Shown here piece by piece: positions 1 through 12,395 of a DNA stretch of 64,000 nt. Under the pieces are notes generated by a model. It searched no databases. It worked only from the letters and a program-made list of their open reading frames with translations, and was not told the origin of the DNA. The DNA is taken from positions 42,794,555-42,858,554 of the forward strand of contig OX467083.1 of assembly GCA_950106755.1 (NCBI GenBank), written 5' to 3'. The stretch's first letter is position 1; every line of letters starts with the position of its first letter. This DNA is from Climacium dendroides. Its lineage: Eukaryota > Streptophyta > Bryopsida > Hypnales > Climaciaceae. A program made the position numbers and the translations under genes.

Positions 1-56
1 CGTGTCTACTGTAATATTCGAATTGATTTCTTTGCTTGCGATTATTTGGGCTGCAG

Positions 57-3000
57 GAGATGCACAATCCGTGAGTGCCTTGGCTGATTTAGCTAAACAA
101 GCACAAGTGTTTAATCTTCAAAATTGGCTTCACACTGCGGAGGCTTCATCTGGTTCGTACACCTCTCTCTTTGAATCTCTTGTAGCCGTGATGCATTATG
201 GTGAGACGATGCACTCACGTTCTATTTTATACATCAGAAACATCCATCTGCTAGACCAAAAAGTCAGTGCTGTCTTTTGTGAAGTCCTTTTCTGCACGCA
301 ATTGTCCGGATTTCACTAATGAGCATCCGTTTCATGTACAGATCAGCAGCAATTCTCTTCGCCATCCAACATGGATCCCTTTCTCCTCCTGAAGACTCTT
401 GACTTTCCTCCGCTCACTTGGGTGGTCCAAGGGTTTGATATGGAGGTTTCTGCGCATAGTCCTATGGATCATCTCCAGAAATATTTAGAGGCTCATGCCC
501 ACAGTGGAGACCGAACCATAGATACCCTTTTCACCCAGGGAATTACCTGCCAAACTATGCGGACTCCAACCGATTTGAACAAACTCCGAGAAGAGGTACT
601 GATGGTTGTTTTCATGCTAGTTTGTTGTTCTGTTGAATGCGACTGGTAAGTATGTTTCAGATCATTCTGCGAATTGCCGATTTAATGAGCTAATGTTGTA
701 TAGACCATGATTCAGAACAGTATTTTAGAATGGTTCGTAATGTTGCTTTTGCTGTGAGTCTTCAGGTGGGAGGTGATGGCTTAGCGGCACCCACAGAACT
801 CTATTCATACCTACACCCAAATTATCTGGCAGATGCCGACCGTTTGAGAGCTGTAGTCTTTGGAAAGCTCAAAGCCAAAGGTGGTTTCAGTGGGAAAACT
901 CTAGTTGGAGTTTTGCCCCTACTTGTGCACTACGTCAATGAAGATTTTCCCTTGAACGCTGAACGGAAATTGCGAGATGTTTTAACAGAGATTGTAATCG
1001 ACGGAGCTTTTTCTGGTGGAGCCCAGTATTTCCAAATGGCCATGCAGAACCCCACGTTGCCATCTGGAGCGAGAGGCAAAGCAGGAGATGCTGCTCTTGC
1101 AAAGCTTGAGCGAAATGAATCCTTGAATTTGCTGGTCTCAACTGCTTTTACTGCCAAGGAGCTTGAAGATATTATGTCTTCTGCAGGTAATGCTGAGACG
1201 GTTAGTGAGCCATTTGCGTGTAGATTCATGTGGGTATGTGGGAAAATTTATCTCAGTTTGGGTGTTTAGTTTAAAAAGAAATAGTGCATACTAGTGTAGA
1301 GATCATGCCTTTCATCATTGATAGAGTGTGACTTGCTAAGCATCCTGGAAAATGCATCCAAAGTATGGAAAATTGTCTTCTTTTTTTTTTTTTTAATGTA
1401 ACATTTAGATTATCCGGACTGAGAAGCTTGTTTTTGCAGAAAATAAAGCTGTTGAGTACTGTAAACAGCGTTGTGTAGGAGTTCCTACAGCTCGAATTGG
1501 TCCAAGCTGCATTGCCCAACTCGGTGCGAAGATTGGTCGAATGAAGCCAAAATTCAGGTCTAGTTTCGCAACTCTGTCAAGCCATGTTAGATTAGTAAAT
1601 GATCGAATTTTGCAGCGAGATTTCGATCCTATTGAATGCTTAGAAAGGTCTTGGGAGTCATGGTGCCTTGTCAACTTGGATGCTCCTTATTTCCCTTGTA
1701 AGACTGAAAGTAACGTGTATCGATGATCTCATTCTTCAGAGAGGAGAACGAGCGTCGTGTGAAGCAAGTCTTAGTGGAGCTAGGAGAAGACCTGCGATTA
1801 TTAGCGGAGAGAGAAGTGGAAGAGCTGCAGCTGCCAATGCGTGATGCTGATATACAGCGTCTCTGCAGGCAATCTCAAAACAAGGCTCTTCAAGGGTCAG
1901 TGAGCAGCTTCTTTCTCTACAACTCAGTTACCAACATCAATTCTCTTTATGTGTGTTAAAGGTCGTCATTGCTGCACAATCTTGGACTGTAAATTAGAAA
2001 CTATGAGTGATTTCTGAATTATGGCAGGACATGTGATAGGGCATGATGCTGCAGGATAGGCTCTTTTCAACTCCAAGGACTTCGTCATGTTCCTTAACGT
2101 TGAAAGTGGTGGATTATGGCAGGTTTGAGTCATTAGTAGGCCCTCATCGTGGCAGCAACTTGTACAACGAAGCCCGCTCACAATTCATGTCCGCTATTCA
2201 AACAAAATGCGACAAGGTATCTCTAATCAATTCTGAGAAAATTACCACTCTCTTGAGCAATGCTAAAAAAGCCTATCAAGACGCATATGGAAGCTCCATC
2301 CAGACTGGAGTTTTGGGAGTTTATGGAGCCCAGGGTGATGATCAACAGAATGACGATAAGAAACAGGAAGAAGCGCCCATTTCTCCCAAAAAACTTCTTG
2401 ATATTCACAAGGCGGGCATAAAGATCGGACAGGAGGCTTTTGAAATGTTTGTTAAAGCTGCAGGGCTCCCATGGGTGGGCCCAGGGGATGACCGATATGA
2501 CTTCCACATGTACACAAGTTTGCAATATTCCAAGAAGCAGTTCGATAAGCTCCGGGTATGTTGTTACCTTTCAGGGTTTACTAAGTACGCTTCTTCAATA
2601 CTAGTGCTTCAGTGTGGCCTTATACTTGCGACGTTTCTTCTTATTTTGAATTAAGGCTTTATTCAGAAAATGCTGTACTCACGCTGTTGTGAATATGCAG
2701 GATGAGAATGAGAAGGTGATTTTAGCTTACGTTGCAATGCGGTCAGCAAAATTGGCTTTGCAATACAAGGAAGCAGTAGCCAATATCACTCCATTTCCTG
2801 ACAACGATGAAGTTCTTTCTGCCAAGGTTAGTGCGTATGATTTTTGATTAAACATAGAGTAGGACTCGAGCAAGACGCCAGTGTATATCTATTGCCGATA
2901 CCATTCATGCAGAATACGTTCATGCAGACTGTCCTTTCTATTCCGTATCCTGGTATTCATAGTTTTTAAAGCGTTCTGTAAACTCGTTTTAGGTTTATGT

Positions 3001-3815
3001 TCCTAACAATATGTTCGTGACTTGCCCAACTTGCAGGCGGATCAATTAGCAAAGACAACTCTTCAGGATTTTTCCACGACATTGAAGGATTACACAGCAG
3101 TTGCCGGAGTGGAAGAGAAAAGAAAAGACTTGAACGCTCAAATTCAGGACACGCATGGTCGACTCCTCAATAAAAATACCGCGTTGATGGCTGCATTTTG
3201 TTATGATCCCCTTCAGGAAGCCTACCGGGAGCTCCGTATGCAGGTTATTTCCCCCCCTGGAGTTCAATCTGTTCATGAACAATTTTTCATTGAGCTTATG
3301 AGTTTTATGTCTGGTAGTCATTTTGGACATACCAGCATGATGAGTTGATTCTTATATTTTCCTCCACACTGCAGGAGTGCGAGATGAACTACCATAATAT
3401 TTTCAAGACCCGGACATGGTGGTCTCGAAAATGCTTGTGGCCAGGACCTCGTTACACTTTTGGGTTCAAGTATGCTGCTTTTTCAGCTGCACAGAAACAC
3501 CTCGACAGGGCACAAGCTGAGCCTCGCAAGGGAGGCAATGACGTTGGGGTGGTCCTCAGCCCTGCGACACGGACCAAGGTGATTCAATCTTGGGTTGAAC
3601 ATGACTTGGCGCGCTTCTCCACGATTGTGGTTTTCAACTTCAGTCTGTTGAGTGCTATCCTTGTTATTTTCATTTCAACTCTGTCATGGTCACTCGGACG
3701 ATTGGGTGCAAGTCGGGACAGCAAGAATGACCCAATTGCTAGTTCGCCTTTGAAGCAATCTCCATTCAAAAGGGAGGGCGCCTTCATTCCACGTTCTCCC
3801 AAATATCACCGTTAG
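57..3815 (+). CDS. Guanylate-binding-protein-like large GTPase, 3' part
   Basis: This is the C-terminal ~795 residues of a dynamin-superfamily GTPase of the GBP/atlastin type; the 5' end and the nucleotide-binding G1-G3 motifs lie outside the window. Exons, all GT-AG and phase-consistent: 57-200, 342-595, 766-1186, 1440-1647, 1740-1895, 2123-2555, 2701-2826, 3037-3243, 3375-3815 (stop). Family-like stretches are TWVVQGFDMEV followed by a YLE motif (compare FLWCVRDF in GBPs), a C-x-T-M-x-x-P block, and GKTLVGVLPLLVHYVNED, the hinge before the helical domain in GBPs. The rest is helical and charged. Near the C-terminus a hydrophobic segment (FSTIVVFNFSLLSAILVIF, coded near 3630-3690) is followed by a basic, Ser/Pro-rich tail, suggesting a membrane anchor. 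By family knowledge such GTPases hydrolyse GTP and remodel membranes or act in immunity; the role here is inferred. The GBP call rests on motif memory, not a search. Confidence 0.8.
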
Positions 3816-6801
3816 ATTGAGTTGAAACATTCCTTTCAGAGCCTTGAGTCACCTGGTGCCAGGTTAGTCTTTGTATGTAGGCACGCACATTTTTGTCCTA
3901 CTAGCCATAGATGCGTTACTCTATTTGTATTTGTACAGCTCTTAGTTGTGCCTGTAGGTTCAGAGAGTCGGAGCTGATCTTGGCTTCCTGGTCTCAAGTG
4001 CAGTGTACCATTCAGGAGTAGTTGTCGTTTTCACATGAAGAGGATAGTGAATGAACCTAGTCCGAGAGTTTTAGGGTGCACATGAGTTTCTTTAAATTGC
4101 CATATTGGAAATACTGTCGATTACGAAGCAGACATTTGGGTTGTGACATCGCTCAAAGTTCTCTAATGGTAGTCTCTTATGGATATCTAAGGCTACTGGT
4201 AGTCTCTTTGTCCTGCTTGCTTTGCATTTTGTCAGTGACCTCAAAGACGGTGGAAGCAACCAAGAAGTTGCAGTTCTTCTGTGGCTGCTTCTGTAAGTTT
4301 CATTCCACGAGAATTATATTGAGGCACATGTTTGCTCCCGATTTATTGGAATCTGTGCTGTGCTTTCAGCTGCCTTTCGGATTAAGCTTTTACGATGTAT
4401 TGGTCTAAGTTAGGGCTATTTTACGATGAACATACCTATGGTAGGAACATACCTACGGACATGCACTATGGTTCCGTAAGTGAATCACGTAAGTGATTCC
4501 GGGGTTCTTGAGCAGTATAAGGCAACATAAAATTTCTCATATAGGAAGATAGAAATCACAGGGATTGCAATTTTTTTTGTGATTTTATGCCTCGAATTGA
4601 AATTACTACGAATTTTAGAAGCCAAAAGTTGGCTTCAATCCATACCTGAAGTATACCAATTCAAGAACTACTTTCCTGCTCACTACTTTGGGACATGTGT
4701 CATGACCTTATTAGTCCCAACCTTGAAAAGGAGAAAAAATATAGTCCAAGCTTTGCTTAGAAATTTGTTTTGGCCTTGGTTGGAAATAGTTGAATCCTTG
4801 GTTGGAAATAGGTGGTTCTACCATAATACTTTCATACTTTACTTTTTAGTTATTTGAAAGCAAATTAGGGTAGACTCTTCACTTGGTCAAATTGGATAAG
4901 ATCCGAGGAAAAATATTGTTGGTATTTGAAAGCCTTGTGTTGGTTTAGTATTTTTCTTATTTTTGAATGAAAATAGGGACTCCGAGACCATAGCATTTGG
5001 ACCTCTAGGTTTGAAACTCTTATGGGGTCTTATATTAGATCTTATTCAAAGTTGATGGTGTCACTTGATTCTATACATGTTAAGGTAATTATACCTAAAA
5101 TTGGGCAAATAAGCAATTTAGCATGGTTTCCATTACTTTATTGAAAAAATTTAGATAAGATCTTGTTGGAAGCCAAAAGGGTATTTTATATTCTCAAAAA
5201 ATGCAATTTTTGGACATCATATGAATAATCTATAAATTTAGAATAATTAATTGTAGACTCTTAGGAATATTGGAAGTACATTTTAGGCGGTTTCAAAAAG
5301 CATGCAATTTAAGGTGTAGTTACCTTATGATGTTAGATTCACTGAAAAATTTTAGAAGTAAAATATGGATTCGAGCTTATTCTAAATCACCCTGCAAAGC
5401 AAAGACATTAAGTGAATTGGCAATACATTAGTCAATTTTTGATGATTTCTTGTGCAATGAGGAAATTTTTTATTTGAATCCCAACGATGGAAAATTAAAG
5501 ACAAAAATTTGGAATATGTGGAAAAAATTTCTAGAATTTTGACTTTACAAATTGCAAAATAGTAGGACTTAAAGTTAGAAGAAATTGGTTTGTGAAATTT
5601 CACATCTCTTTACAAGTTGCAAGTGGATGGATTTGGGGAGACCTATAGTCACACATAGGTGCATATGCCTTAAATCTTTAAATTTTTTTTAAGTAATTCA
5701 AAAATGCTTTAAAAATTACAAAACCATTTATATTACATTTTACATCTATTATCCTTTCTCTGAAAAATGATTTAAAAATATTTTTGTCCACAAAAATCTA
5801 CGAATAAGGCAAACTAGGCCTTAAATGATTGAACATTTAAAGGCTACAAAAGGAACCTTTGGGTATTCCAAAATATAAAAATAAAATTGTTCTAATAATG
5901 GCAAAACTCATTGGACTAATGGCTAGAACAATTGTGATTGTATCTACATACTATATGTCCATGCATTGGACAATATAATTTATGAGTAGACTACAAAAGT
6001 GTATCAAACAAGTAAGGCAATGTATAGAAAAAAATTCATCTCATTTGACCTTGTGATTTGAAAGATTATAATGTTTGAAGTGAGGAAAAAAAACTCTCAT
6101 TTTGCAAAACAAGATCAATAGACACTAAAAGAAAATGAAGAGTTTTGCAATTGCATAGGACATTTGTGACTAGTTTGCAACTGGTGATAATTTGGAGACT
6201 TCTAATTGCAGTGAACACCCTAAAATCTAGGAAAAAGGTATACCAATTGCAAAAGTCATGCCTCATTTGTGACTCATCTACAACTTGTTTGCAACTTGTA
6301 TATTTATAGATTTTAAATTATTAATCTCAATGATTTGTAGATTGCAAAATTTCATAACTACCTTTTTCAAGATTTTAGAATTTCCGATCTAACTTTTTTT
6401 AGATTTTAAAATTTCAAATCTACCTTCTTTTTGGATTTCAAAAAATTCAAATATTGGTATTTAATAGATTTCATTCATTTAGGAAACCTTATAATTTTAT
6501 AAATTTTAAAATTTCTTGGATTTTAAATATTTTTTGATATCTACAAATTGTAGAAATCTATACTTTATAGAAATCTATAAATTGTAAAAATCATAGAATT
6601 AAACCAACAAAATTCATTGCATAAGACTACAACAACTTACAGGTCTTATATGTCCAACCTAATGGTACTCTTTACAATTGATATGGGACAATTGATATAA
6701 AACAATTGAGAATGAATTTTGGAAGCAATTAGGAAACAATTAGAAAATGACTAAGAAACAACTAGTGTTTAACTTAAAAGTAACTAGAAAACAACTAGCT
6801 T
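3816..6801. other. Intergenic region downstream of the GTPase gene
   Basis: There is no supportable gene. The first few hundred bases after the stop are less AT-rich and probably hold the 3' UTR. From about 4500 the sequence becomes very AT-rich with scattered short ORFs that look random. A small imperfect palindrome (GAATCAC-GTAA-GTGATTC) lies near 4480-4500. Confidence 0.6.
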
Positions 6802-7409
6802 CACTACTAGAAAATTCAGTTTTTTTGTTGACTTTGTCGCATTCATTTGGTTATTTTTAGAAGAGGTTAAAAATGCACTAAAATGGCATGTTTTTTAACT
6901 CAAATATTTTTAGAGAACACATTTAGATGACCATTGCATCAATATTCAACTCAAAATGAGCTTTCAATAGAAAGTTATTTTTAAGAATTTTTTATTAATT
7001 TTTTAGACCATTTTTTCTTATATAATATAGGGGTGTGAAAGTTATTTTTCAGTTCTTCAGTGTATCTTTTACTTCAAAAATTTGTAACTAATTATTATTA
7101 ACAAATAAAAATATCAATAATTCAGAACATAAACTTTCAAAGTAGAAAAATCTATTCATATTTTTTTCATTTCATTATATTTAAAATTCAAAAAGTATAT
7201 AGAGGATCCAAAGTTTTGTTTGCATGTGGTTTTTAATGGACACTCTAAGTGACCCCCCAAGAAAATAATGTATCAATGGAGTAAAACAACAACATAAAAC
7301 AATTACTTTAGATTTGGTGCTAATAGAAAGGTCATATAGTCGCAGGATAGTTGTATAGGACACTAGTTGCATAGTAGCCAGTTGTGTCAAACATGTTTTT
7401 CTTCTAGTG
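6802..7409. mobile_element. CACTA-like non-autonomous element
   Basis: The left end reads CACTACTAGAAAA and the right end TTTTTCTTCTAGTG, inverted termini typical of CACTA (En/Spm, CMC) transposons. The 608-bp interior encodes no transposase. Its core (about 6840-7230) is clearly related to the interior of a second terminal-repeat element at 51159-51724, so the two belong to one non-autonomous family. The 3-bp flanks (CTT and AAA) do not match, so either the target-site duplication has decayed or the ends are slightly misplaced. Confidence 0.6.
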
Positions 7410-8370
7410 AAAGACAGTTCCCTTGCATGCATACTTTTAGACATTAAAAAAATAATTAGACTCCATTTCTTTAGTGGAATTCTATCTCCTAAAAATTCTT
7501 AAGAATATCTAATTTTTATGGGGGTAGTTTTAGTTTTTTAATTTATTAATGATTTAAATATCATTGTATTTATTTTCTTAAGATTTGTCACTTTTGTGTA
7601 GTTTAAAACTCATTTTTTAAGGTTCGCTTTGGACACGGATTGAAAAGTCAATCAACCAATGCGATTGTAGTTCACCTCAAAATGGACAAATTCAAGGTGC
7701 TCAAGGAAAAGACAAGTGTCCCATTTTTATTTTTTATAAACACTACTCTTGTTTTAGTGACCACCATGTATTGCAAGCTTCACCATGAATTGAAAAATGT
7801 TGAGAGTATTGTGAAGTTTAGATGAGCATTAGTCTCAAATTTCTTGTCTTTCATTGAGCACAAAATGATCATCATTTCAAAATATTCCCACTAAAATATG
7901 CTCCTTCAAAATGTGTTGCCTTGTTTTTCATTCATCTAAAAAAACTTCAAACTTAAATATCTAATAAACTGTACGGTCAAATAATTTGAATTTTTCCAAA
8001 GTGTTCACATTTTCAATGTGAACAAGATCCTACAATTACATCATATCCAATCTCAAGTAAAAATGAACAAACAAATTGCTCAATTTTTTGGCAATTTTAG
8101 CCCATTTTGAAAGTACACCCTAGCCTTGGGTCATTAGGGAGGAGCATGCATATGTAAAATTGAACTATAAGTTTTCAAAATATTGAAAATAGGTAAATCC
8201 AAATTGACTATAAGCCCTCGTGAATAGATTAATAAAAGATATATATTTTAGATTATATTTGTTAAGGTTGGTTATAGAACCTTGTAGCAAGGTACAGTTC
8301 CCATCCATCCATTAAGATAGTTTTTTTTTTTTAATTTTAATTTTATTATTATTATTATTTTTTTTTTTGT
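7410..8370. other. AT-rich intergenic DNA
   Basis: I see no gene or RNA here. The stretch ends in T-rich low-complexity sequence with an ATT trinucleotide run near 8343-8360. Confidence 0.6.
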
Positions 8371-8860
8371 TATGTTGAGATTTCCTAAACCATATGACCC
8401 CCGGTTGCATTCTTTGTACTGTCAAAAAGCTCTCAACAAGGAAGTGTGCACACACTTTGTTTTGTGATGTTCCGACTCATGGTGTGAAAGTTATTGATTT
8501 TTGAAGTTTTTGAAGTTTTTAGGAATCAGAAAATTAAAAAATCACTTTTAATTTTATTTTGACTGTGGCAACAACACAAGGCACACTGGTCTATACCTTA
8601 AACGAGGTTGTTTGTTTTGCTTGCTTGCTTGCTTTATTTGTTACGATGAAATCTCTACGACCTTATGTCCCCTAGTCGTGTTCTTGGAACTGTTGGAAAG
8701 CTCTCTATGAGATGGAGTGCACAGGCTTTGTCAATTCATGGTGTTCCTACATACTTCGTGAATGCTACTGAGCTTTGAAATTTTTATGAAGTAAACAATT
8801 AGAAAAATTACTTATTAATTTTATTTTATGATGATACTCTGACAACAACACAAGGCACAC
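8371..8860. repeat. Diverged direct duplication, two ~220-bp copies
   Basis: Copy 1 (about 8371-8586) and copy 2 (about 8641-8860) share the same order of landmarks: a CCCC-GT(T/C)G-TTCTT block, AAAGCTCTC, a GTGCACA-CTTTGT block, a TCATGGTGT block and a terminal CAACACAAGGCACAC. Identity is moderate, so this is an old tandem duplication. No coding potential is seen. Confidence 0.65.
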
Positions 8861-8863
8861 AAA

Positions 8864-8991
8864 GTTGAAAACACCCATTCTTGTCCTTGTATCCAATTTT
8901 GTCATGATGTACCAAAGGTGTACATTTTCGTAGTAAGAATGCACTCTGCTGGTACATCATGACAGAGTTGGGTGCGAATGGGTGTTTTCAC
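8864..8991. repeat. Imperfect inverted repeat (hairpin)
   Basis: The left arm at 8864-8914 contains GAAAACACCCATTC and GTCATGATGTACCA. The right arm at 8950-8991 contains TGGTACATCATGAC and GAATGGGTGTTTTC. The arms are separated by ~35 bases. It resembles a small foldback or MITE remnant directly after the duplicated block. Confidence 0.65.
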
Positions 8992-9547
8992 CGTGGTAGT
9001 ACAGTCATGCCTATCATTGCTGACGTGGAAGTCAATATAGCTGAGCTGGAATGAGTTGCCGGCCCTATGCCTACGCTACATACATGGCGTCAGGGGTGCT
9101 TGCGTAATGTACTTCAACAGCTCCATTGGAGGTTGTGTGTTTCAGGTTCAAGTTCACACAATTGACTGACTCATGAATAAGAGTCCGTCATCACTAGACT
9201 ATTATATTGGTGTTAAGTTACTACCCAAAAGTTAGGGTGCCTCATCTGATAGGACACTCTATTTGACCCATTTTGTGTCACTTTTATTAATGGTCCAACA
9301 AACATGATCTCTGGGGAAATGGTGCTGCTGATAAGGTAGAACCACCCATTACTAACCAGTACCTCATTACCAACCAGTAGAGTGGGAGAAATGTGGCAGA
9401 GGTTGACACTCATTTCAGCAGATTTTGGGGGGGAATGGTTTAATAAAGCTTCTCAGTTGGATGACATGACACATGGCATTCTCAGTATCAAATTGTATGA
9501 CACATGTGTCTTGTTTTTATGCCTAAGTTAACATGAAAAAAGTCTCT
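8992..9547. other. Intergenic spacer
   Basis: No gene or strong repeat is recognised between the foldback and the 100-bp tandem repeat. Confidence 0.5.
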
Positions 9548-9780
9548 TTGATTGAGTGATTTTGTGTGACTCTATAGTTTGAACCATTAATAAAAGGCAC
9601 ATAACATTCAATAGCCTTAAGGGATAGGCTACTGAATGTTATGTGCCTTGATTGAGTGATTTTGTGTGACTCTATAGTTTGAACCATTAATAAAAGGCAC
9701 ATAACATTCAATAGCCTTAAGGGATAGGCTACTGAATGTTATGTGCCTTGATTGAGTGATTTTGTGTGACTCTATAGTTT
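9548..9780. repeat. 100-bp tandem repeat, ~2.3 copies, each with a hairpin
   Basis: The anchor ATTGAGTGATTTTGTGTGAC recurs at 9551, 9651 and 9751, an exact 100-base period, with nearly identical full copies. Each full unit holds two 21-base arms that pair with one mismatch around a 10-base spacer (9596-9616 with 9627-9647 in the first unit). The third copy breaks off after the CTATAGTTTG segment. High identity implies recent expansion. Confidence 0.9.
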
Positions 9781-11865
9781 GGACATCATTTTGTGTGACT
9801 CTATAGTTTGGACACCCATGGTGGGTCCAGGCCCTCTGGCACCTTCTATAATTCCTAGTAATTTCATATCAAAGTGAAAAATTATCAAAATTTTGGCAAT
9901 CTTCCTCATTTCTATATCTGCAATTACGAAAAAAAATTCTTGCCTCACAGCACTCCAAATCATGTCCGCAATACCTTAACTGGTCGACTATGGGTGGTTC
10001 TACCTTAAGCTTAACGTAAGTTACGTGCTCGTTGATGGAGTAGATTGGTTAAGGGAGCCAACCCATTTCCAGCCACTTAACCCCTAAATGACGGACCTAT
10101 GACCATTGATTTCAAGCCTCACTGTCATCACTTAGTTTGTTGTCATTTTGCAATAAGATATGTATGAAAAAATTTTAATTTATTTTTCAGAGATGAAACA
10201 AAATGTCTTCTTTGTTTCACCAAAATTTTAGATTTTTTTGTAAATAATTGATTTTTTTGTGAATTTTTGTAGATATAATGAAGAAAAATCATATTAAATA
10301 GAAAATTATTTCAAAAAATCTGAAAATTTCACCATGTGTGCATATTATAGTGATGAACAACATGGTGTAAGTTCATTTTCCGTATCATTCTATAATTAGA
10401 ATGTAGTAGACATTGAAAATACATTCAAAGTTCAAATTGCAATAAAAAATTGATTGTTAGGAATTTTTTCAAAATTCAAATTGGAGTAGAAACTAGAGTG
10501 AATGAACTTTATTTTGTTAGTCGGTCTTAAATTCAAAAAATATCATTTTTGTAGAGAAGTTTCAGATTTAAAGCAAGGAGTAACAACTTTTTAAAATACA
10601 TTACAATAGCATATTTTGTAATCTGTTTTTTTTAGTAACTTCTCATTTATGTGAAGACAAACAATAGCATAACTCCAAACTCAACTAAATAATCTTCATA
10701 ACCCAACATGGAAGGTCAACAAGAAAGAAGTGGATGAAAAACTACTTTCCAGCTCTCTACAATTCAAGAATCATTCATCCAAAAGCCACAAAATGTCCTC
10801 GTCGTCGTTTCTGGGTTAAGCAATTTTGCAAATCTGGAGTGCTATTTTCTTGAGTGGAGAAATTTTTCCATGTACAAAAATAGAATTTAGAAGGATTCCA
10901 TATTTTTTCAGAATTTTATTTCTCAAAACATAATTACTACAAATTTTTTAGTTGAAGATTATGTTCGACATATTCTTGTCATATAGGTCCTCCTATTTTC
11001 AACTAGGGGTTGGTTGCAAAATCAACCAAGACTGTAACCAATCGTAATGCACCACAATTGCATTGGAGATTGTGCTATAATTAATGTCCTACTTTTTCCT
11101 GTTGATTGGAAAGAGTGTAGTCTATATGACGGGAATGGGTCCCTAGTTGGGAATGGGTCGACTCCCTTAGAGGCAATCTCCATTGCCTGCTTAGAGGTTT
11201 GATTCTGGATGGGTTGGAGGCTCCATTGTAGGGAAACATTCAGCTTGGACTTCTGATTGGACCTCCATGCTTCAGTCCGCACACTTCGGAATTGCAAAGT
11301 TGGAAGGTCCGGACCTTCACCTGGACCCTTCCAAATACATGAAGGAACAAGCTTGAACTGCGTTGCAAAGAGGTGACAGGTAAGTGAATGACCCGCTTTC
11401 ATCTGCATAGAAGTTACAAGTTACAGACTTACAATGGTTCAAGCTGGACCTCTAAGCGTTAATGGCACCTACTGGACCTTTTTGGCTAGGAACCACGGCA
11501 GACAAGACCCTTCCAACACTTGGATGTCCAAGAGGGTAATGGAGACTGGCCCTTATTGTATTGGCTTATGGTATGCATGCCAATATATTTTGATATGCAC
11601 TATGGTAGGAACACTCAAAACCTTCAAAATAAGCAATTCATTGTAGTTGGAGGCACCTTTTTCTAGAAAAAAAATACTTTCGTAGTATTAGCAATTCAAA
11701 ATTATGAATTTTTAATTTTTAATTTTTTTTTGATATGGCATGTAATTTTTATAAATTTTCAAAGTGGGAGCTTCCTAAACCACAAAAACCATCATATAGA
11801 TGGATCATGGATCTAAAACAAAAATTTGAACAAATTAGTAGTAAACCAATTGTTTAATTTTTGTT
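9781..11865. other. Intergenic DNA, mostly AT-rich
   Basis: No supportable gene. A less AT-rich patch at about 11020-11650 has ORFs on both strands (up to 128 codons on the minus strand) with no recognisable protein features; I regard them as chance. Confidence 0.5.
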
Positions 11866-12260
11866 TAATTTCACATCATTTGGAATTGTACAACATATAG
11901 GAAAAAAATAGTAAGTAGAAAGAAGTAGAGAATGATTTAAAATTTAAAATTGTTAAGAAATTTGTTATGGAATTGAAAAATGCCAATCCCAATGGTTGAA
12001 ATGCTTTTATAAACAATCGACATCCTATGATTGTATTTTTTTCAAAAAATATTGAAAATTGAGTAAGATTTCAAAGTTTATTTTAGAGTAGAAAATTCAT
12101 AACTACCCGCAATCAAAATTCCTCATAACTTTCATCTCATCGATCAAAATGGAATGATTCAAAGCTTCTCATATATACATAACTCTAGAAAACTAGTTTC
12201 AAATTTTTGTTTTCAAAAAAAGTGATTTATTTTGATTTGCCCGTATTGCCTAGCTAGGGA
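11866..12260. repeat. Dispersed repeat family member (partial copy)
   Basis: This matches the middle of copies at 33160-34017 and 62893-63745. Shared landmarks in order are TGTACAACA, GTAAGTAGAAAG(A)AGTAGAGAATGAT, AATTGAAAAATGCCAATCCC and a CATAACTTTCATCTCAT block. The copies are diverged and carry no ORF. Confidence 0.8.
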
Positions 12261-12287
12261 ACAAAGTAACATATTTTAGCCATAACT

Positions 12288-12395
12288 TTTGACTCATATT
12301 TACAAACGTCATGAAATTTGGTGCATATAAAAGATATTCCAACTTTTAACTTGTATTTACAAATGTCATGAAATTTGGTGCATATGAAAGATATT
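12288..12395. repeat. Short tandem duplication (~54-bp unit x2)
   Basis: Two adjacent copies share TTTACAAA(C/T)GTCATGAAA followed by TTTGGTGCATAT(A/G)AAAGATATTCC. The duplication directly follows the dispersed repeat copy. Confidence 0.8.

Noticed and set aside
1558..1615. Possible small intron in the GTPase gene (GT at 1558, AG at 1615)
   Set aside because: Splicing here would put a TAG stop in frame at 1641, whereas reading through keeps the frame open to the donor at 1648.
11022..11408. 128-codon minus-strand ORF
   Set aside because: No recognisable domain, no splice context and it lies in repeat-rich DNA; the length is within chance for the locally higher GC content.
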